The notes: generated by a model not told the origin, from the sequence alone. A stretch of 64,000 nucleotides of DNA from Enterococcus_E cecorum_C (GCF_052119425.1 NZ_JBQKFH010000006.1:1-64000), one strand, 5' to 3'. Counted from the first letter of the stretch, positions 32,804 to 42,502 are shown. Numbers and translations are program-made.

Positions 32804-34474
32804 TTAAAATAAACCTATTGCATTGCCTTTTTCATCAACATCCATGTTTAAAGCTGCTGGTTTCTTAGGTAATCCCGGCATCGTCATTACATCACCTGTT
32901 AATGCCACAATAAAACCAGTGCCTAATTTAGGTACAAATTCGCGAATATGAATTTCAAAGTCTTGCGGTGCACCCAATTTACTTGGATCATCTGAAAATG
33001 AATATTGGGTTTTTGCCATACAAACCGGCAATTTATCCCATCCTTCTTTTTTGAATGTAGCCAATTGATTTAAGGCTTTTTTCGAGAACGTTACTTGTTT
33101 TCCATGATAAATCTTTTGAACAATCGCTAAACATTTTTCTTCAATTGATTGCTCATCTTGATAAAGTCTTTGATAGTTCGATGGCTGCATATCGATTGTA
33201 TCAACAAGGACTTGCGCTAATGCACGGCCACCTTTACCACCATCGGCCCAAACACTAGCTCTTGCAATGTTAACATCCATTTCTTGACAAAGTTTTTCTA
33301 AAGTTTCAAATTCTTTTTGGGTATCCGTCACAAATTCATTGATGGCAACGACAACTGGAATTTGATATTGTTGCATGTTTTGAATATGTTGTTTTAAATT
33401 CGCAAACCCCTTGATTACCGCATCAACATTTTCTTCAGTTAAAGCAGTTTTATCAAGACCGCCGTGCATCTTTAGTGCTCGAATTGTTGCGACAACTACA
33501 ATCGCATCTGGTGCTTTGGATAAGTGGGGAACTTTGATATCTAAGAATTTTTCTGCTCCTAAATCAGCACCAAATCCAGCTTCAGTTACGACATAATCAG
33601 CTAATTTTAACGCAGTTTGAGTTGCCAGAACACTATTACAGCCATGGGCAATATTTGCAAAAGGTCCACCATGAACAAACGCTGGGGTGCCTTCAATTGT
33701 TTGCACTAAATTCGGTTTTAAAGCATCTTTTAACAATAAAGTTAAGGCCCCTTCAACTTTTAAATCAGCCACAGTGACCGCTTTACGTTGATAAGTATAA
33801 CCAATCACGATATTGGCAAGTCTTGTTTTTAAATCTTGTAAATCAGTTGCTAAACATAAAATAGCCATGATTTCACTTGCTACCGTGATATCAAATCCAT
33901 CTTGGCGTGGCACACCTTGAACTGGACCACCTAGACCAACGACCACCTCACGTAAAGCACGATCATTTAAATCGACTGCTCGTTTCCAAATCACTCTTCT
34001 GCTATCAATATTCAACTCATTTCCTTGATGAATGTGATTATCAATAAAAGCTGAAAGAGCATTATTGGCAGTTGTAATGGCGTGCATATCACCTGTAAAA
34101 TGTAAATTGATTTCCTCCATTGGTAACACTTGGGCATATCCACCACCTGCAGCCCCGCCTTTTACCCCCATCACAGGTCCTAAAGAAGGCTCACGCAAAG
34201 CAATCATCGCCTTTTTGCCAATCTGATTTAAACCATCTGCTAAACCAATTGTTACAGTTGATTTGCCTTCACCAGCCGGCGTTGGATTAATTGCTGTTAC
34301 TAAAATTAATTTTCCATCTTTATTTTGCTTTACTTTTTCAATGGTTTGATAATCAATTTTCGCTTTATATTTCCCATAAAGTTCTAAATCATCAAAGGTT
34401 AAACCAATTCTTTCCGCAATTTCAACAATAGGTTTTAGTGTCGCAGCTTGAGCAATTTCGATATCAGTTTTCAC
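32804..34474 (-). CDS. fhs: Formate-tetrahydrofolate ligase
   Basis: A 556-residue enzyme activating formate as 10-formyl-THF for purine and fMet-tRNA synthesis. The ATP loop TPAGEGKSTVTIGL and the family blocks REPSLGPVMGVKGGAAGGG and VHGGPFANIAHGCNS are intact. It starts at GTG with AAAGGAG upstream and is monocistronic. Its presence suggests use of external formate, as in pyruvate formate-lyase fermenters. Confidence 0.97.
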   Translation of the reverse strand: MKTDIEIAQAATLKPIVEIAERIGLTFDDLELYGKYKAKIDYQTIEKVKQNKDGKLILVTAINPTPAGEGKSTVTIGLADGLNQIGKKAMIALREPSLGPVMGVKGGAAGGGYAQVLPMEEINLHFTGDMHAITTANNALSAFIDNHIHQGNELNIDSRRVIWKRAVDLNDRALREVVVGLGGPVQGVPRQDGFDITVASEIMAILCLATDLQDLKTRLANIVIGYTYQRKAVTVADLKVEGALTLLLKDALKPNLVQTIEGTPAFVHGGPFANIAHGCNSVLATQTALKLADYVVTEAGFGADLGAEKFLDIKVPHLSKAPDAIVVVATIRALKMHGGLDKTALTEENVDAVIKGFANLKQHIQNMQQYQIPVVVAINEFVTDTQKEFETLEKLCQEMDVNIARASVWADGGKGGRALAQVLVDTIDMQPSNYQRLYQDEQSIEEKCLAIVQKIYHGKQVTFSKKALNQLATFKKEGWDKLPVCMAKTQYSFSDDPSKLGAPQDFEIHIREFVPKLGTGFIVALTGDVMTMPGLPKKPAALNMDVDEKGNAIGLF

Positions 34475-34588
34475 TTTATTTCTCCTTTAAAAATATTTTC
34501 ATGAATATTATAGACGATTTTATGAAAAATATCAGCAAATAAATTGAACAAAACAAATAATTTTTGTTAAAACGTTCGGATTTATATC

Positions 34589-34631
34589 AAAAAAAGATGA
34601 CAGCTTAAGTTTAATCCCCATCAGCTGTCAT
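34589..34631 (-). terminator. Terminator overlapping the ebsA-like 3' end
   Basis: ATGACAGCT (34597-34605) and AGCTGTCAT (34623-34631) form a 9-bp stem followed by seven T on the minus strand. The 5' arm lies in the last codons of the gene. Confidence 0.8.
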
Positions 34632-35009
34632 TACCTCAGTATTTAATTGTTTTAATAGCTTTTGTTGATTTTTAACTGAAATTTGACATTCAAATGTGCC
34701 AAAATCACCTTTTAAAACCACTTTACGCTGATTGATTTGACAATTAGAAATAGCAGATAAGTCGATTTCTTTTCTCTTCCAAATACGTGCATAATAGATA
34801 GTTAGCTTGTTTGTATCAATAATCATGTAACGATGAAAACCAGAAAAGAATAAAATGATTCCTAGTCCCATGACAAGATTACTCGTTAAATAAGGCGCTG
34901 TGTTTTCTAGCGCTAATATCAAGCCATAAAATATTATTCCCAAGGCTACAGACCAAAAAATAATCATTTGTGACAGTTCTGGTTGCCAAAAAATCTTTTG
35001 TTTCTTCAT
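34611..35009 (-). CDS. EbsA-like small membrane protein
   Basis: A 132-residue protein with two hydrophobic helices (about 14-35 and 40-58) and a soluble C-terminal part resembling a PH-like bacterial domain. Family assignment to EbsA rests on the layout and on its position next to an RNase HI homologue, an arrangement I recall from enterococci and other Lactobacillales. The biochemical role is not established; the label pore-forming sometimes attached to it is not supported by anything visible here. Confidence 0.65.
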   Translation of the reverse strand: MKKQKIFWQPELSQMIIFWSVALGIIFYGLILALENTAPYLTSNLVMGLGIILFFSGFHRYMIIDTNKLTIYYARIWKRKEIDLSAISNCQINQRKVVLKGDFGTFECQISVKNQQKLLKQLNTEVMTADGD

Positions 35010-35075
35010 TGATTCTTCCTTATTTTTCCTTTAAAATTTATAGTACTTCATTTTAATTAGAAACGAGCGATAAAT

Positions 35076-35489
35076 ATGTTAAAAGTATATGTTGATGCTG
35101 CAAGTAAACCACAAACGCCTTATGGTGGAATTGGGATTGTCCTAAGTGAAAAAGAATTCTATCAACAAATTGCCATCCCTATCCAAGGCGACTTTGACAA
35201 TCATGAATTAGAATTCCAAGCAGTCCTTTACGCGCTAGAAGAATGTTGCAAACATCACTTTCAAGATAAATTTATCAATATTTACTCAGATAGTAAAATT
35301 GTAGTCCAAACTTTAGAAAAAAACTACACGCGTAATGAAAAATTTAGTAAATATTTAACACTCATTAACGAAAAACTGACAACCTTCCAATTTGTCTTTT
35401 TTCATTGGATTAGCGATAGTCAAAATAAAGGCGCGGACAATCTTGCGCGCCAAGGCTTAAAAAAAGCACTAAAGAATCGGCGAAAGTAA
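35076..35489 (+). CDS. RNase HI-like protein (RVT_3 type)
   Basis: A 137-residue RNase H-fold protein. The acidic carboxylates are placed as expected: Asp in YVDAASKPQTPYGG, Glu in HELEFQAVLYAL, Asp in IYSDSKIVVQTL and Asp in SQNKGADNLARQG. It lacks the basic protrusion of E. coli RNase HI, typical of this short Gram-positive group. Activity on RNA-DNA hybrids is likely but not certain. It is divergent from the ebsA-like gene and its 3' end overlaps the converging cls gene by about 20 bp. Confidence 0.82.
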   Translation: MLKVYVDAASKPQTPYGGIGIVLSEKEFYQQIAIPIQGDFDNHELEFQAVLYALEECCKHHFQDKFINIYSDSKIVVQTLEKNYTRNEKFSKYLTLINEKLTTFQFVFFHWISDSQNKGADNLARQGLKKALKNRRK

Positions 35490-36932
35490 ACGAGAAAAAC
35501 TCTGCTTAAATCGTAACCAATAGGATTGATCAGCTATCATTTCATTCGTTAATAAGATACAGCGCGTCATATCATCTTCAAAATGGCCAGCCAAAGTGTC
35601 AACCACTTCCCGATTATAAACAAAAGCACTGACTTCAAAATTTAAAGAATAAGAGCGAATATCCTGGTTCGTTGTACCGAAGCTCGCAATCGTATCATCC
35701 ATAATAACCGTCTTAGCATGAATAAAACCTTCTTGATATAAATAGACTTTAACGCCTCTTTTGGTTAGATAATTAGCATAATATTGCGTTGCCCGATAAA
35801 TAAATGGATGATCAGGCATGCTTGGAATCATAATCCGGACATCAATTCCTGATCTTACAGCAATCAATAAAGCATTAATCATCGTATCGTCCGGAATCAA
35901 GTATGGGGACTGCAGCCAAACACGTTTTTCAGCCGCTAAAATCATCTTAATAAAACCACCATGTAAGATTTCCTCAAAGTTTTCTGGACCATCTGCCACG
36001 ATTTGCATACTGATATTGCGTTTTGAATCATAAGTCGGCAACTGGAAATACTCATCTACATAATCCATTTTATTGGCCTTTTTAATGGCTGAAGCATTCC
36101 AATCTCGAATAAATATTTCTTGTAAAGTAAAAACAGCTGTGCCGAAAATTCTGCCATGGGTATCACGCCATGGTCCAAATTTTTTACTCTTACCTAGGTA
36201 TTGATCACCAACATTGAAACCACCCGTCCAGCCAATCACACTATCAATAACCACAATTTTGCGGTGTAAGTGATAATTTAAACGCGTTTTTTTAATTAAG
36301 TTGCGCGAAGTGATAAATGGAACCACTTGGCCACCTGCATCAATTAATGGCTTGAAAAAACGCATATTTACATTGCCACCCCAAGGATCAAAAATCAAGC
36401 GTACCTCAATCCCCTCTTTGGCCTTTGAAACCAATAAGTCTCTTAATTGGGTACCTATCTGATCTTTAAAAATGGCGTAATACTCAATATGAATATGGTG
36501 TTTCGCTTGCCTGATATCTTTAAATAAGTATTCAAACTTAGTAGAACCATCCGTATAGAATTCGATATCATTTCCTTTTGAAAGTGGTGATTCCTCTGTA
36601 TTTCGAAAATAGTTTTTTAAAAGATTAGATTCAGGGGTTTTAACCGTTTGATGATATTGTAAATTATATTCCTGAATGGAACGATTAATTTCTGTAATTC
36701 TGCCTTGATATTTTTCCGTGTACTTATAAACAATCTCCCCATCAATTCCCCGGCCGCAAAACAAATAAAGTAAGAATCCAAATCCTGGAATAAATACTAA
36801 AGTCATCATCCAAGCAAAGATACTAGCAATGGAACGCGGCTTTCTGAAAATGGTAATAAAGGCCCCAATTGTATTAATCGTAATAAAAAACACCAAAACT
36901 TGATAAAGAATATCAAACTCTTTGGCAAACAT
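35469..36932 (-). CDS. cls: Cardiolipin synthase
   Basis: A 487-residue phospholipase D-superfamily enzyme joining two phosphatidylglycerols. Two N-terminal transmembrane helices (about 8-30 and 38-60) anchor two HKD domains: HLHRKIVVIDS and GFIHAKTVIMDD. AAGGAGG precedes the ATG. It is the last gene behind the MFS and CDF transporter genes with gaps of 4 and 11 nt, so a common transcript is likely. Confidence 0.93.
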   Translation of the reverse strand: MFAKEFDILYQVLVFFITINTIGAFITIFRKPRSIASIFAWMMTLVFIPGFGFLLYLFCGRGIDGEIVYKYTEKYQGRITEINRSIQEYNLQYHQTVKTPESNLLKNYFRNTEESPLSKGNDIEFYTDGSTKFEYLFKDIRQAKHHIHIEYYAIFKDQIGTQLRDLLVSKAKEGIEVRLIFDPWGGNVNMRFFKPLIDAGGQVVPFITSRNLIKKTRLNYHLHRKIVVIDSVIGWTGGFNVGDQYLGKSKKFGPWRDTHGRIFGTAVFTLQEIFIRDWNASAIKKANKMDYVDEYFQLPTYDSKRNISMQIVADGPENFEEILHGGFIKMILAAEKRVWLQSPYLIPDDTMINALLIAVRSGIDVRIMIPSMPDHPFIYRATQYYANYLTKRGVKVYLYQEGFIHAKTVIMDDTIASFGTTNQDIRSYSLNFEVSAFVYNREVVDTLAGHFEDDMTRCILLTNEMIADQSYWLRFKQSFSRLLSPIL

Positions 36933-36943
36933 TTTCTGCCTCC

Positions 36944-38077
36944 TTAAAGTAAATAATTATGGTCAAAAATGATTTCTACTTGATGATTTGGAAATTCACG
37001 ATTTAGTTTTTGGGTAAGTATCGCTGCTAAAAACTCATCTGTAAAAGGAAAATTTAGAGGAATCACTAAATCAAAACAAATCCGATCTTTTTCCAAGCGT
37101 AGGTCGTGCATTTTCAGTTGCCCATCAATCTCAGCTAATTCATTTTTAATCAGTTGTCGTAAACGAATATGGGTTTGATTATCAATTGGCACTGGATCGA
37201 GATGACAAACGAGTTCCACATCTAACTCATCTTTAAATGTACGCTCAATGCCATCAATAATATCATGTGCTTGATTCAAAGATAATTTTTCATCTACCTC
37301 TATATGAACAGAAGCAAAACGATTTTTAGGCCCGTAAGAATGAACGAGTAAATCGTGAAACCCTACAATATCCTCACATGATTGCAAACACTGCTCCATT
37401 TTTTCGATTTCTTCTTGTTTTGGTCGACTCCCCAACAACACATCCATAAATTCCGTAATCATTTGGTAGCCAGAATAAAGAATATAAATGGCTAAAGCAA
37501 AACCAAAATAACCATCTATCCGCCAAGAAGTTACCCATTGAACAGCTGCTGAGATTAACACTATCAAGGTCGTATAAACATCATTTAAACTATCTTGACT
37601 GGTTACCATTAATGCATTGGACTTAATCATTTTTCCAAAATAACGGTACATCAATACTTGCAGGATTTTAATCACTATGGAAAGCACTAAAACAAAAAAA
37701 ACAATCGGTGATAGCTTAATAGCGACCGGATGAATGATTTTTTGGACTGAACTTTCCAAAAACTTAAAGCCTACAAATAAAACTAATATCGAAACAATCA
37801 AACCACTCACATATTCAAAACGTTCATGCCCATATGGATGCTCTTTATCTGCCGGTTTGCCAGCTATTTTAAAACCAACTAAAGTTAATAGAGAAGAAAT
37901 AGTATCCGATAAACTATTAATTGCATCTGCCATAATAGAAACCGAATGCGCAAAAACCCCTATCAAAAACTTTCCGATAAAAAGGACAAAATTACTGATT
38001 AAACCTAAAATACCAGCTAATATTCCAATTTGATTGCGGTTGTATTTTTGTCCAATATTTTCACACAGTTTCATCAT
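36944..38077 (-). CDS. Cation diffusion facilitator (CDF) metal exporter
   Basis: A 377-residue proton-coupled metal exporter. Six hydrophobic helices in the first 215 residues carry the metal-site patterns SVSIMADAINSLSD (helix II, D-x3-N variant) and TSQDSLND (helix V, Asp pair), plus HPYGHERFEY. A cytosolic C-terminal domain follows and is longer than usual (to residue 377). Zn or Mn is plausible; the metal cannot be read directly. Cotranscribed with the MFS gene (4-nt gap) and cls. Confidence 0.87.
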   Translation of the reverse strand: MMKLCENIGQKYNRNQIGILAGILGLISNFVLFIGKFLIGVFAHSVSIMADAINSLSDTISSLLTLVGFKIAGKPADKEHPYGHERFEYVSGLIVSILVLFVGFKFLESSVQKIIHPVAIKLSPIVFFVLVLSIVIKILQVLMYRYFGKMIKSNALMVTSQDSLNDVYTTLIVLISAAVQWVTSWRIDGYFGFALAIYILYSGYQMITEFMDVLLGSRPKQEEIEKMEQCLQSCEDIVGFHDLLVHSYGPKNRFASVHIEVDEKLSLNQAHDIIDGIERTFKDELDVELVCHLDPVPIDNQTHIRLRQLIKNELAEIDGQLKMHDLRLEKDRICFDLVIPLNFPFTDEFLAAILTQKLNREFPNHQVEIIFDHNYLL

Positions 38078-38081
38078 ATGC

Positions 38082-39254
38082 CTACTCTCTACTTTGTGAT
38101 TTACGAATAAATAAAGATAAAATACCAGTAATTAATAATATGCTAGCAGAAATATAATATGGAAAATGTTGGTTTATATCAAATAACGCACCAGAAGCTA
38201 CAGGACCGATAGTATTCCCAAAACTTGTAAATGTCGAATTTAAGCCATTAATCGTTCCTTGATTTTCACCAGCGATTTTTGATAGATAAGTCGTCACTGC
38301 AGGTCTGAATAAATCAAATGCTAAAAAGACCACAAAAGTCGCGATAACAAATATGGTTGAGTTTTTTGTAAAAGCAATGATAAAAATAAAAATTGCACTT
38401 ACAAAAAAGGTAATTTGAATTAAACCAATCTCTGAAATTTTTCGAATAATATGATCAAATAAAAATAATTGGAAAAATAATGCGAGAATGCCACTTACTG
38501 TAATTATAACAGCAATTTGCGCAGGATTAAAGCCAAAAATAATCGTTGTCATAATTGTATAAATACTTTCAAAAGCTTGTAAGCCAAAGGAGGAAATAAA
38601 TATAATGATAAAAATAAATAAAACTCCTGGCTTAGTGAGAAACTCTCGCACAATTTCTTTAGCATTTGTATTTTGAGAAGACTTTTTGAATTGAATATCA
38701 TGCTGTGGTTCAATCAAAATACTTTGTGTTAAAAGACAGCCAATAATTGCAATAATCCCCGCCGCAAAGAATGGCACACGATGACCCAGACTTGCTAGCA
38801 CCCCACCAATTCCGGGACCAATAATAAATCCGCCACTGATTGCCGCAGAAACATACCCCATCGCTTTAGGTCGTTGCTCAATCGTTGTCATATCAGCAAC
38901 AAATGCAGTAACCGCAGGCATTAGTAAAGCCGCAGCCACACCGCCTAGACCACGGGATAGATAAAAAATGTATTTATCATTGGCAAATCCAAAAATAAAT
39001 TCTGAAATGGCAAATAACAACATACCTAGTACAATCATCTTTTTACGACCAAGCTTGTCAGATAAATAGCCCATAATCGGTGATGCAAGCAATTGAGTGA
39101 TTGAAAATACAGACAACATCATGCCCATAATTGCCCCATTAAAATGCATATCCTCCATCAATAAAGGCATCACTGGAATAACTAATCCTACCCCAGTAAA
39201 AATAAAAAATAAATTACTAATTGCAATAATCAACATTACATTCTTTTTATTCAA
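38082..39254 (-). CDS. MFS drug/metabolite exporter, DHA1 type
   Basis: A 390-residue transporter with twelve predicted helices. Motif A reads GYLSDKLGRKKMIVLG in the loop after helix 2, and the drug:H+ antiporter motif C is present as GFIIGPGIGGVLAS in helix 5. It starts at TTG with GGGAGATG upstream. It lies after the GntR gene but behind that gene's terminator, with the CDF and cls genes downstream. Substrate unknown. Confidence 0.85.
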   Translation of the reverse strand: MNKKNVMLIIAISNLFFIFTGVGLVIPVMPLLMEDMHFNGAIMGMMLSVFSITQLLASPIMGYLSDKLGRKKMIVLGMLLFAISEFIFGFANDKYIFYLSRGLGGVAAALLMPAVTAFVADMTTIEQRPKAMGYVSAAISGGFIIGPGIGGVLASLGHRVPFFAAGIIAIIGCLLTQSILIEPQHDIQFKKSSQNTNAKEIVREFLTKPGVLFIFIIIFISSFGLQAFESIYTIMTTIIFGFNPAQIAVIITVSGILALFFQLFLFDHIIRKISEIGLIQITFFVSAIFIFIIAFTKNSTIFVIATFVVFLAFDLFRPAVTTYLSKIAGENQGTINGLNSTFTSFGNTIGPVASGALFDINQHFPYYISASILLITGILSLFIRKSQSRE

Positions 39255-39323
39255 CTAATCATCTCCCTACGCTATATTCTCTTATATATTACTAAATGAC
39301 AGAAATATTGAACAGTAAAAACA

Positions 39324-39369
39324 AAAAAAGAAATAGCTGATTCACGAAAATCCATTGTGAACAGCTATT
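39324..39369 (-). terminator. Terminator after the GntR gene
   Basis: AATAGCTG...CAC and GTG...CAGCTATT form a stem, with TTTCTTTTTTTG behind it on the minus strand. Confidence 0.75.
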
Positions 39370-40093
39370 ATTCAATGACATGATTAGAAATTAATTGTCC
39401 TTTATCATATCGATATCTTAATTGTGAAAATTCAAAAGGTCGTCCATCTTTTAAACTTACGACCTGTTCGACTTCTAATACGGGATCAGCCTCTTGACAA
39501 TCTAAAAAATCATGATCATATTGGTCAGAACGATCGGCTTTTATTTTACGTAAGGCAGAACCAATCTTAAGTGATAAAGAATTCGAAATATAATCATATA
39601 ACGATTGCTCAACCACTGATTGATCTAGGTTTTTAACTATATTTACCGGCATAATAATGTATTCTAATCTAAAAGGTTGTGCATTCAAATATCTTAATCT
39701 AATAATGTCATAGACGCGGCTCCCCTCAGGCAATTCTAATTTTTCACACTCATCCTCATCGGCTTGCCTGACATGAAAAGAAATAACCTTACTATTAATA
39801 TCCATAATGTCTTTAAACTTAGCCGTTAATCCGATGCATTCATTAATATTAGATTGCATAATGGAAGATTGTTTATTTTCAGTCTTAACAAAAGTCCCAT
39901 TCCCTTTTTTTACATAAACATAGCCATCCGTAATTAATATTTGAATAGCTTTTTGAATCGTTAAACGACTTGTTTGATAAGAAGAGGCTAATTCAACTTG
40001 CTTTGGAAGAGGATCACCAGGCATGAACTCACCATCTTCAATTCGACTGATTAAATCCTCAGCTACCTCATGATAGTAACCTGATCTAGACAT
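39368..40093 (-). CDS. GntR family regulator with UTRA domain (HutC subfamily)
   Basis: A 241-residue repressor. The winged helix occupies residues 1-70 (YHEVAEDLISRIEDGEFMPGDPLPKQVELASSYQTSRLTIQKAIQIL), and the UTRA ligand domain 90-240 ends with the SLKDGRPFEFSQLRYRYDKGQL block. HutC-type regulators usually bind a sugar phosphate or amino acid derivative. A tandem 20-bp repeat 84 nt upstream of its start is a candidate operator. It may control itself, the MFS-CDF-cls unit, or a distant gene; neighbours do not decide this. Confidence 0.85.
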   Translation of the reverse strand: MSRSGYYHEVAEDLISRIEDGEFMPGDPLPKQVELASSYQTSRLTIQKAIQILITDGYVYVKKGNGTFVKTENKQSSIMQSNINECIGLTAKFKDIMDINSKVISFHVRQADEDECEKLELPEGSRVYDIIRLRYLNAQPFRLEYIIMPVNIVKNLDQSVVEQSLYDYISNSLSLKIGSALRKIKADRSDQYDHDFLDCQEADPVLEVEQVVSLKDGRPFEFSQLRYRYDKGQLISNHVIE

Positions 40094-40176
40094 CCTACTG
40101 ATCCCTCCTTTACAAAAATCAAGTAGTAAATATGATGTCTTTCAAGAAAGCACAAAGCGTCCAATAAACAACATCC

Positions 40177-40215
40177 GTAACTTTATAGGTAAACATGTAA
40201 CTTTATAGGTAAACA
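40177..40215. repeat. Two tandem 19-bp direct repeats upstream of the GntR gene
   Basis: GTAACTTTATAGGTAAACA occurs at 40177-40195 and again at 40197-40215, identical and with a 20-bp period, so both copies face the same side of the helix. On the minus strand each unit contains TATAAA, which could coincide with a promoter. Thirteen of its bases recur in the psr-like promoter at 6054-6066. Candidate operator of the adjacent regulator. Nothing else was recognised in the 40094-40355 gap. Confidence 0.6.
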
Positions 40216-40355
40216 ATATTAAAAGAACATCAAAACATTCACTCTTCGATATCATTATACTAAATTAAGCATAAAAATCTAGCAAAAAATACTAAAAAAT
40301 AAACCAGCACTCCATAAATATGACATGAAGTTAGTTTTGTATAGATAGCTTTTTG

Positions 40356-40829
40356 TTATGATTTCAAAAATTTTTTCAAGCTTTCATCCGATGTATCGTA
40401 AGTAAGAAAAGTTGTTAATTGATTACTACTTTGGTCAAATTTCACAACAAAATACTTTTCTTCATTTTCCATCGGCCCAAAAATAATAAAAACAACATTA
40501 TCATCTAATACTTTCAGTTGAATGTTCCCTTGTTTAAATAGTTGTCGAAAGGAACGGACTAAAGTAAATTTTTGTTCCGCCTTTTCTACTGCTTTACTTA
40601 AAGAATCCCCTTGATCCATATAATTTTTTATTAGTTGAACTTTAACTACCATGAATAAACGATATTTTCTTGCAACTGGATTTCCCACTTTTTCTTCTAC
40701 ACTCTGAATATATCCTTTCTGTTCCCAATATCGCAACTGTCTTGGTGAAAGGTCGCACATTTTACTTAATTCACTAATTCCCACCAGTACATTATCATTC
40801 GCAAAAATTTGTTTCAGAAAATCACTCAT
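40356..40829 (-). CDS. MerR family regulator
   Basis: A 157-residue regulator. The N-terminal winged helix reads VGISELSKMCDLSPRQLRYWEQKGYIQ, followed by a helical region and a C-terminal part of unknown ligand specificity, without the metal-binding cysteines of MerR proper. The start is ATG 40829 with GGAGG 5 nt upstream. It is divergent from a DHA2 exporter plus DUF4811 gene, whose promoter holds a palindrome, so it probably controls that pair. Confidence 0.85.
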   Translation of the reverse strand: MSDFLKQIFANDNVLVGISELSKMCDLSPRQLRYWEQKGYIQSVEEKVGNPVARKYRLFMVVKVQLIKNYMDQGDSLSKAVEKAEQKFTLVRSFRQLFKQGNIQLKVLDDNVVFIIFGPMENEEKYFVVKFDQSSNQLTTFLTYDTSDESLKKFLKS

Positions 40830-40952
40830 TTTTTCCTCCAATTATAATCAAAAAATATATTATTTTAAAATAATGATTTATAAATTTGATTTTACATTAT
40901 ATTTTCTTAATCTTTTTCCTCTCAACTAATATTTTAGAAACTGCAACATAAA

Positions 40953-40992
40953 TGTCAAGTTAGTTGACAATTTTTCGAATTCAGAATATATT
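40953..40992 (+). promoter_or_regulatory. Promoter of the DHA2 exporter with palindrome over the -35
   Basis: -35 TTGACA (40964-40969), 17-nt spacer, -10 TATATT (40987-40992). The palindrome TGTCAA-GTTAG-TTGACA (40953-40969) includes the -35 box, and an inverted TCAACTAA half-site lies at 40922-40929. Likely operator for the divergent MerR-type regulator. Confidence 0.6.
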
Positions 40993-41035
40993 AATTTTTG
41001 TCATTTTGAAAATTTCAAGAAAGTGAGTGAATTTC

Positions 41036-42502
41036 ATGAAAGATTTTACTGCAGTTGATATCTATGGCAAAAAATATAACCGCAGTTTATTAGTAGCCGT
41101 ATTACTGATAGGTACTTTTTGTACAGTGTTAAATCAAACCTTACTTGCGACTGCTTTTCCAACATTAATGAAAGAATTTGATATTAGCGCTTCCACCGTT
41201 CAATGGTTAACCACGGGATTTTTATTAGTCAATGGTATTATGATTCCAATCAGCGCATGGTTAATCAATTCTTTTAGCTCCAAAAAATTATATATCAGTG
41301 CGATGACTACCTTTTTAATAGGAACAATTATCTGTTTTATCGCCCAAAATTTTCCTGTACTCTTGGCAGGTAGATTAATCCAAGCCGTGGGTGTCGGGTT
41401 ATCCATGCCACTTTTGCAAAATATTATGTTAACTATCTTTCCACCTGAAAAACGTGGATCAGCAATGGGAATGGCCGGAATCGTTATCGGCTTAGCTCCA
41501 GCATTGGGCCCAACATTATCAGGTTGGATTATTGATCATTATTCATGGCGTGATTTGTTTGGCATGGTTATTCCAATTGTTATTTTAGTTTTAGTACTAG
41601 CCTTATTCTTTATGAAAAATGTGATAGAACTAACTCATCCTAAAATCGATTCTATATCTGCTATCTTATCTACCATTGGCTTTGGTAGTTTACTTTATGG
41701 TTTTTCAAGTGTAGGTGATAAAGGTTGGCTAAGTAAAGAAGTATTAGGGTTCTTAATTATTGGTATCATCTTTATCTTCTTATTTTCTAAACGCCAATTA
41801 AAAATTGAACATCCATTTTTAGAATTACGCGTATTTAAATCAAAAATCTTTACAATTGCTGCTGTTTTAGCTGGGGTTACCAACATGGCGATGATTGGTG
41901 CTGAGATGGTCTTACCTTTATATATTCAAAATATTCGTGGGGAGAGCGCCTTTCATTCTGGGCTAATGTTGTTACCTGGAGCCTTAGTAATGGGTTTAAT
42001 GATGCCAATAACTGGGGCAATATTCGACAAACGCGGCGCAAGAAAATTAGCGATTACGGGTATGTTCATTTTAACTAGTGCAACCTTACCTTTTGCCTTT
42101 TTAACAAGTAAAACTTCAGTCATAGTGATAGTTGTCTTGTACGCCATTCGAATGTTTGGTATTTCAATGGTAATGATGCCAGTAACAACCTCTGGAATGA
42201 ATGCTTTACCTGCCCACTTAATTAGTCATGGTACAGCTGTCAACAATACTTTTAGACAAGTCGCTAGTTCCATTGGTACAGCCATTTTAATTAGTGTATT
42301 AACAAATGTAACTAAAAATAATTTACCAACAAAATCTATATTAGAAGCAACACCTCTAGCTTATAAAGATCAAGCTATCAACGCTACACTCTCGGGATAT
42401 CACGCAGCTTTCTTAGTAGCGGTCATCTTTGGCTTCATCGGTTGGTTAATTACTTTTACATTAGCTAAAAAGGAAAACTATGTACAAGGAGGAGAAAAAT
42501 AA
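41036..42502 (+). CDS. MFS multidrug exporter, DHA2 (EmrB/QacA) family
   Basis: A 488-residue transporter with fourteen predicted helices. Helix 1 LNQTLLATAFPTLMKEF and VQWLTTGFLLVNGIMIP are the family's opening; motif C is GLAPALGPTLSGWIIDHYSWRDLF. I take ATG 41036 as the start; the GTG at 41027 is possible. The stop codon overlaps the start of the DUF4811 gene. By analogy with lmrB-type pairs it would export hydrophobic drugs or bile-like compounds, which is inference. Confidence 0.87.
   Translation: MKDFTAVDIYGKKYNRSLLVAVLLIGTFCTVLNQTLLATAFPTLMKEFDISASTVQWLTTGFLLVNGIMIPISAWLINSFSSKKLYISAMTTFLIGTIICFIAQNFPVLLAGRLIQAVGVGLSMPLLQNIMLTIFPPEKRGSAMGMAGIVIGLAPALGPTLSGWIIDHYSWRDLFGMVIPIVILVLVLALFFMKNVIELTHPKIDSISAILSTIGFGSLLYGFSSVGDKGWLSKEVLGFLIIGIIFIFLFSKRQLKIEHPFLELRVFKSKIFTIAAVLAGVTNMAMIGAEMVLPLYIQNIRGESAFHSGLMLLPGALVMGLMMPITGAIFDKRGARKLAITGMFILTSATLPFAFLTSKTSVIVIVVLYAIRMFGISMVMMPVTTSGMNALPAHLISHGTAVNNTFRQVASSIGTAILISVLTNVTKNNLPTKSILEATPLAYKDQAINATLSGYHAAFLVAVIFGFIGWLITFTLAKKENYVQGGEK

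Noticed and set aside
40094..40355. Repeat at 40.2 kb as a CRISPR or transposon end
   Set aside because: Only two units with one base between them, no spacers, no transposase and no target duplication; an operator is more likely.
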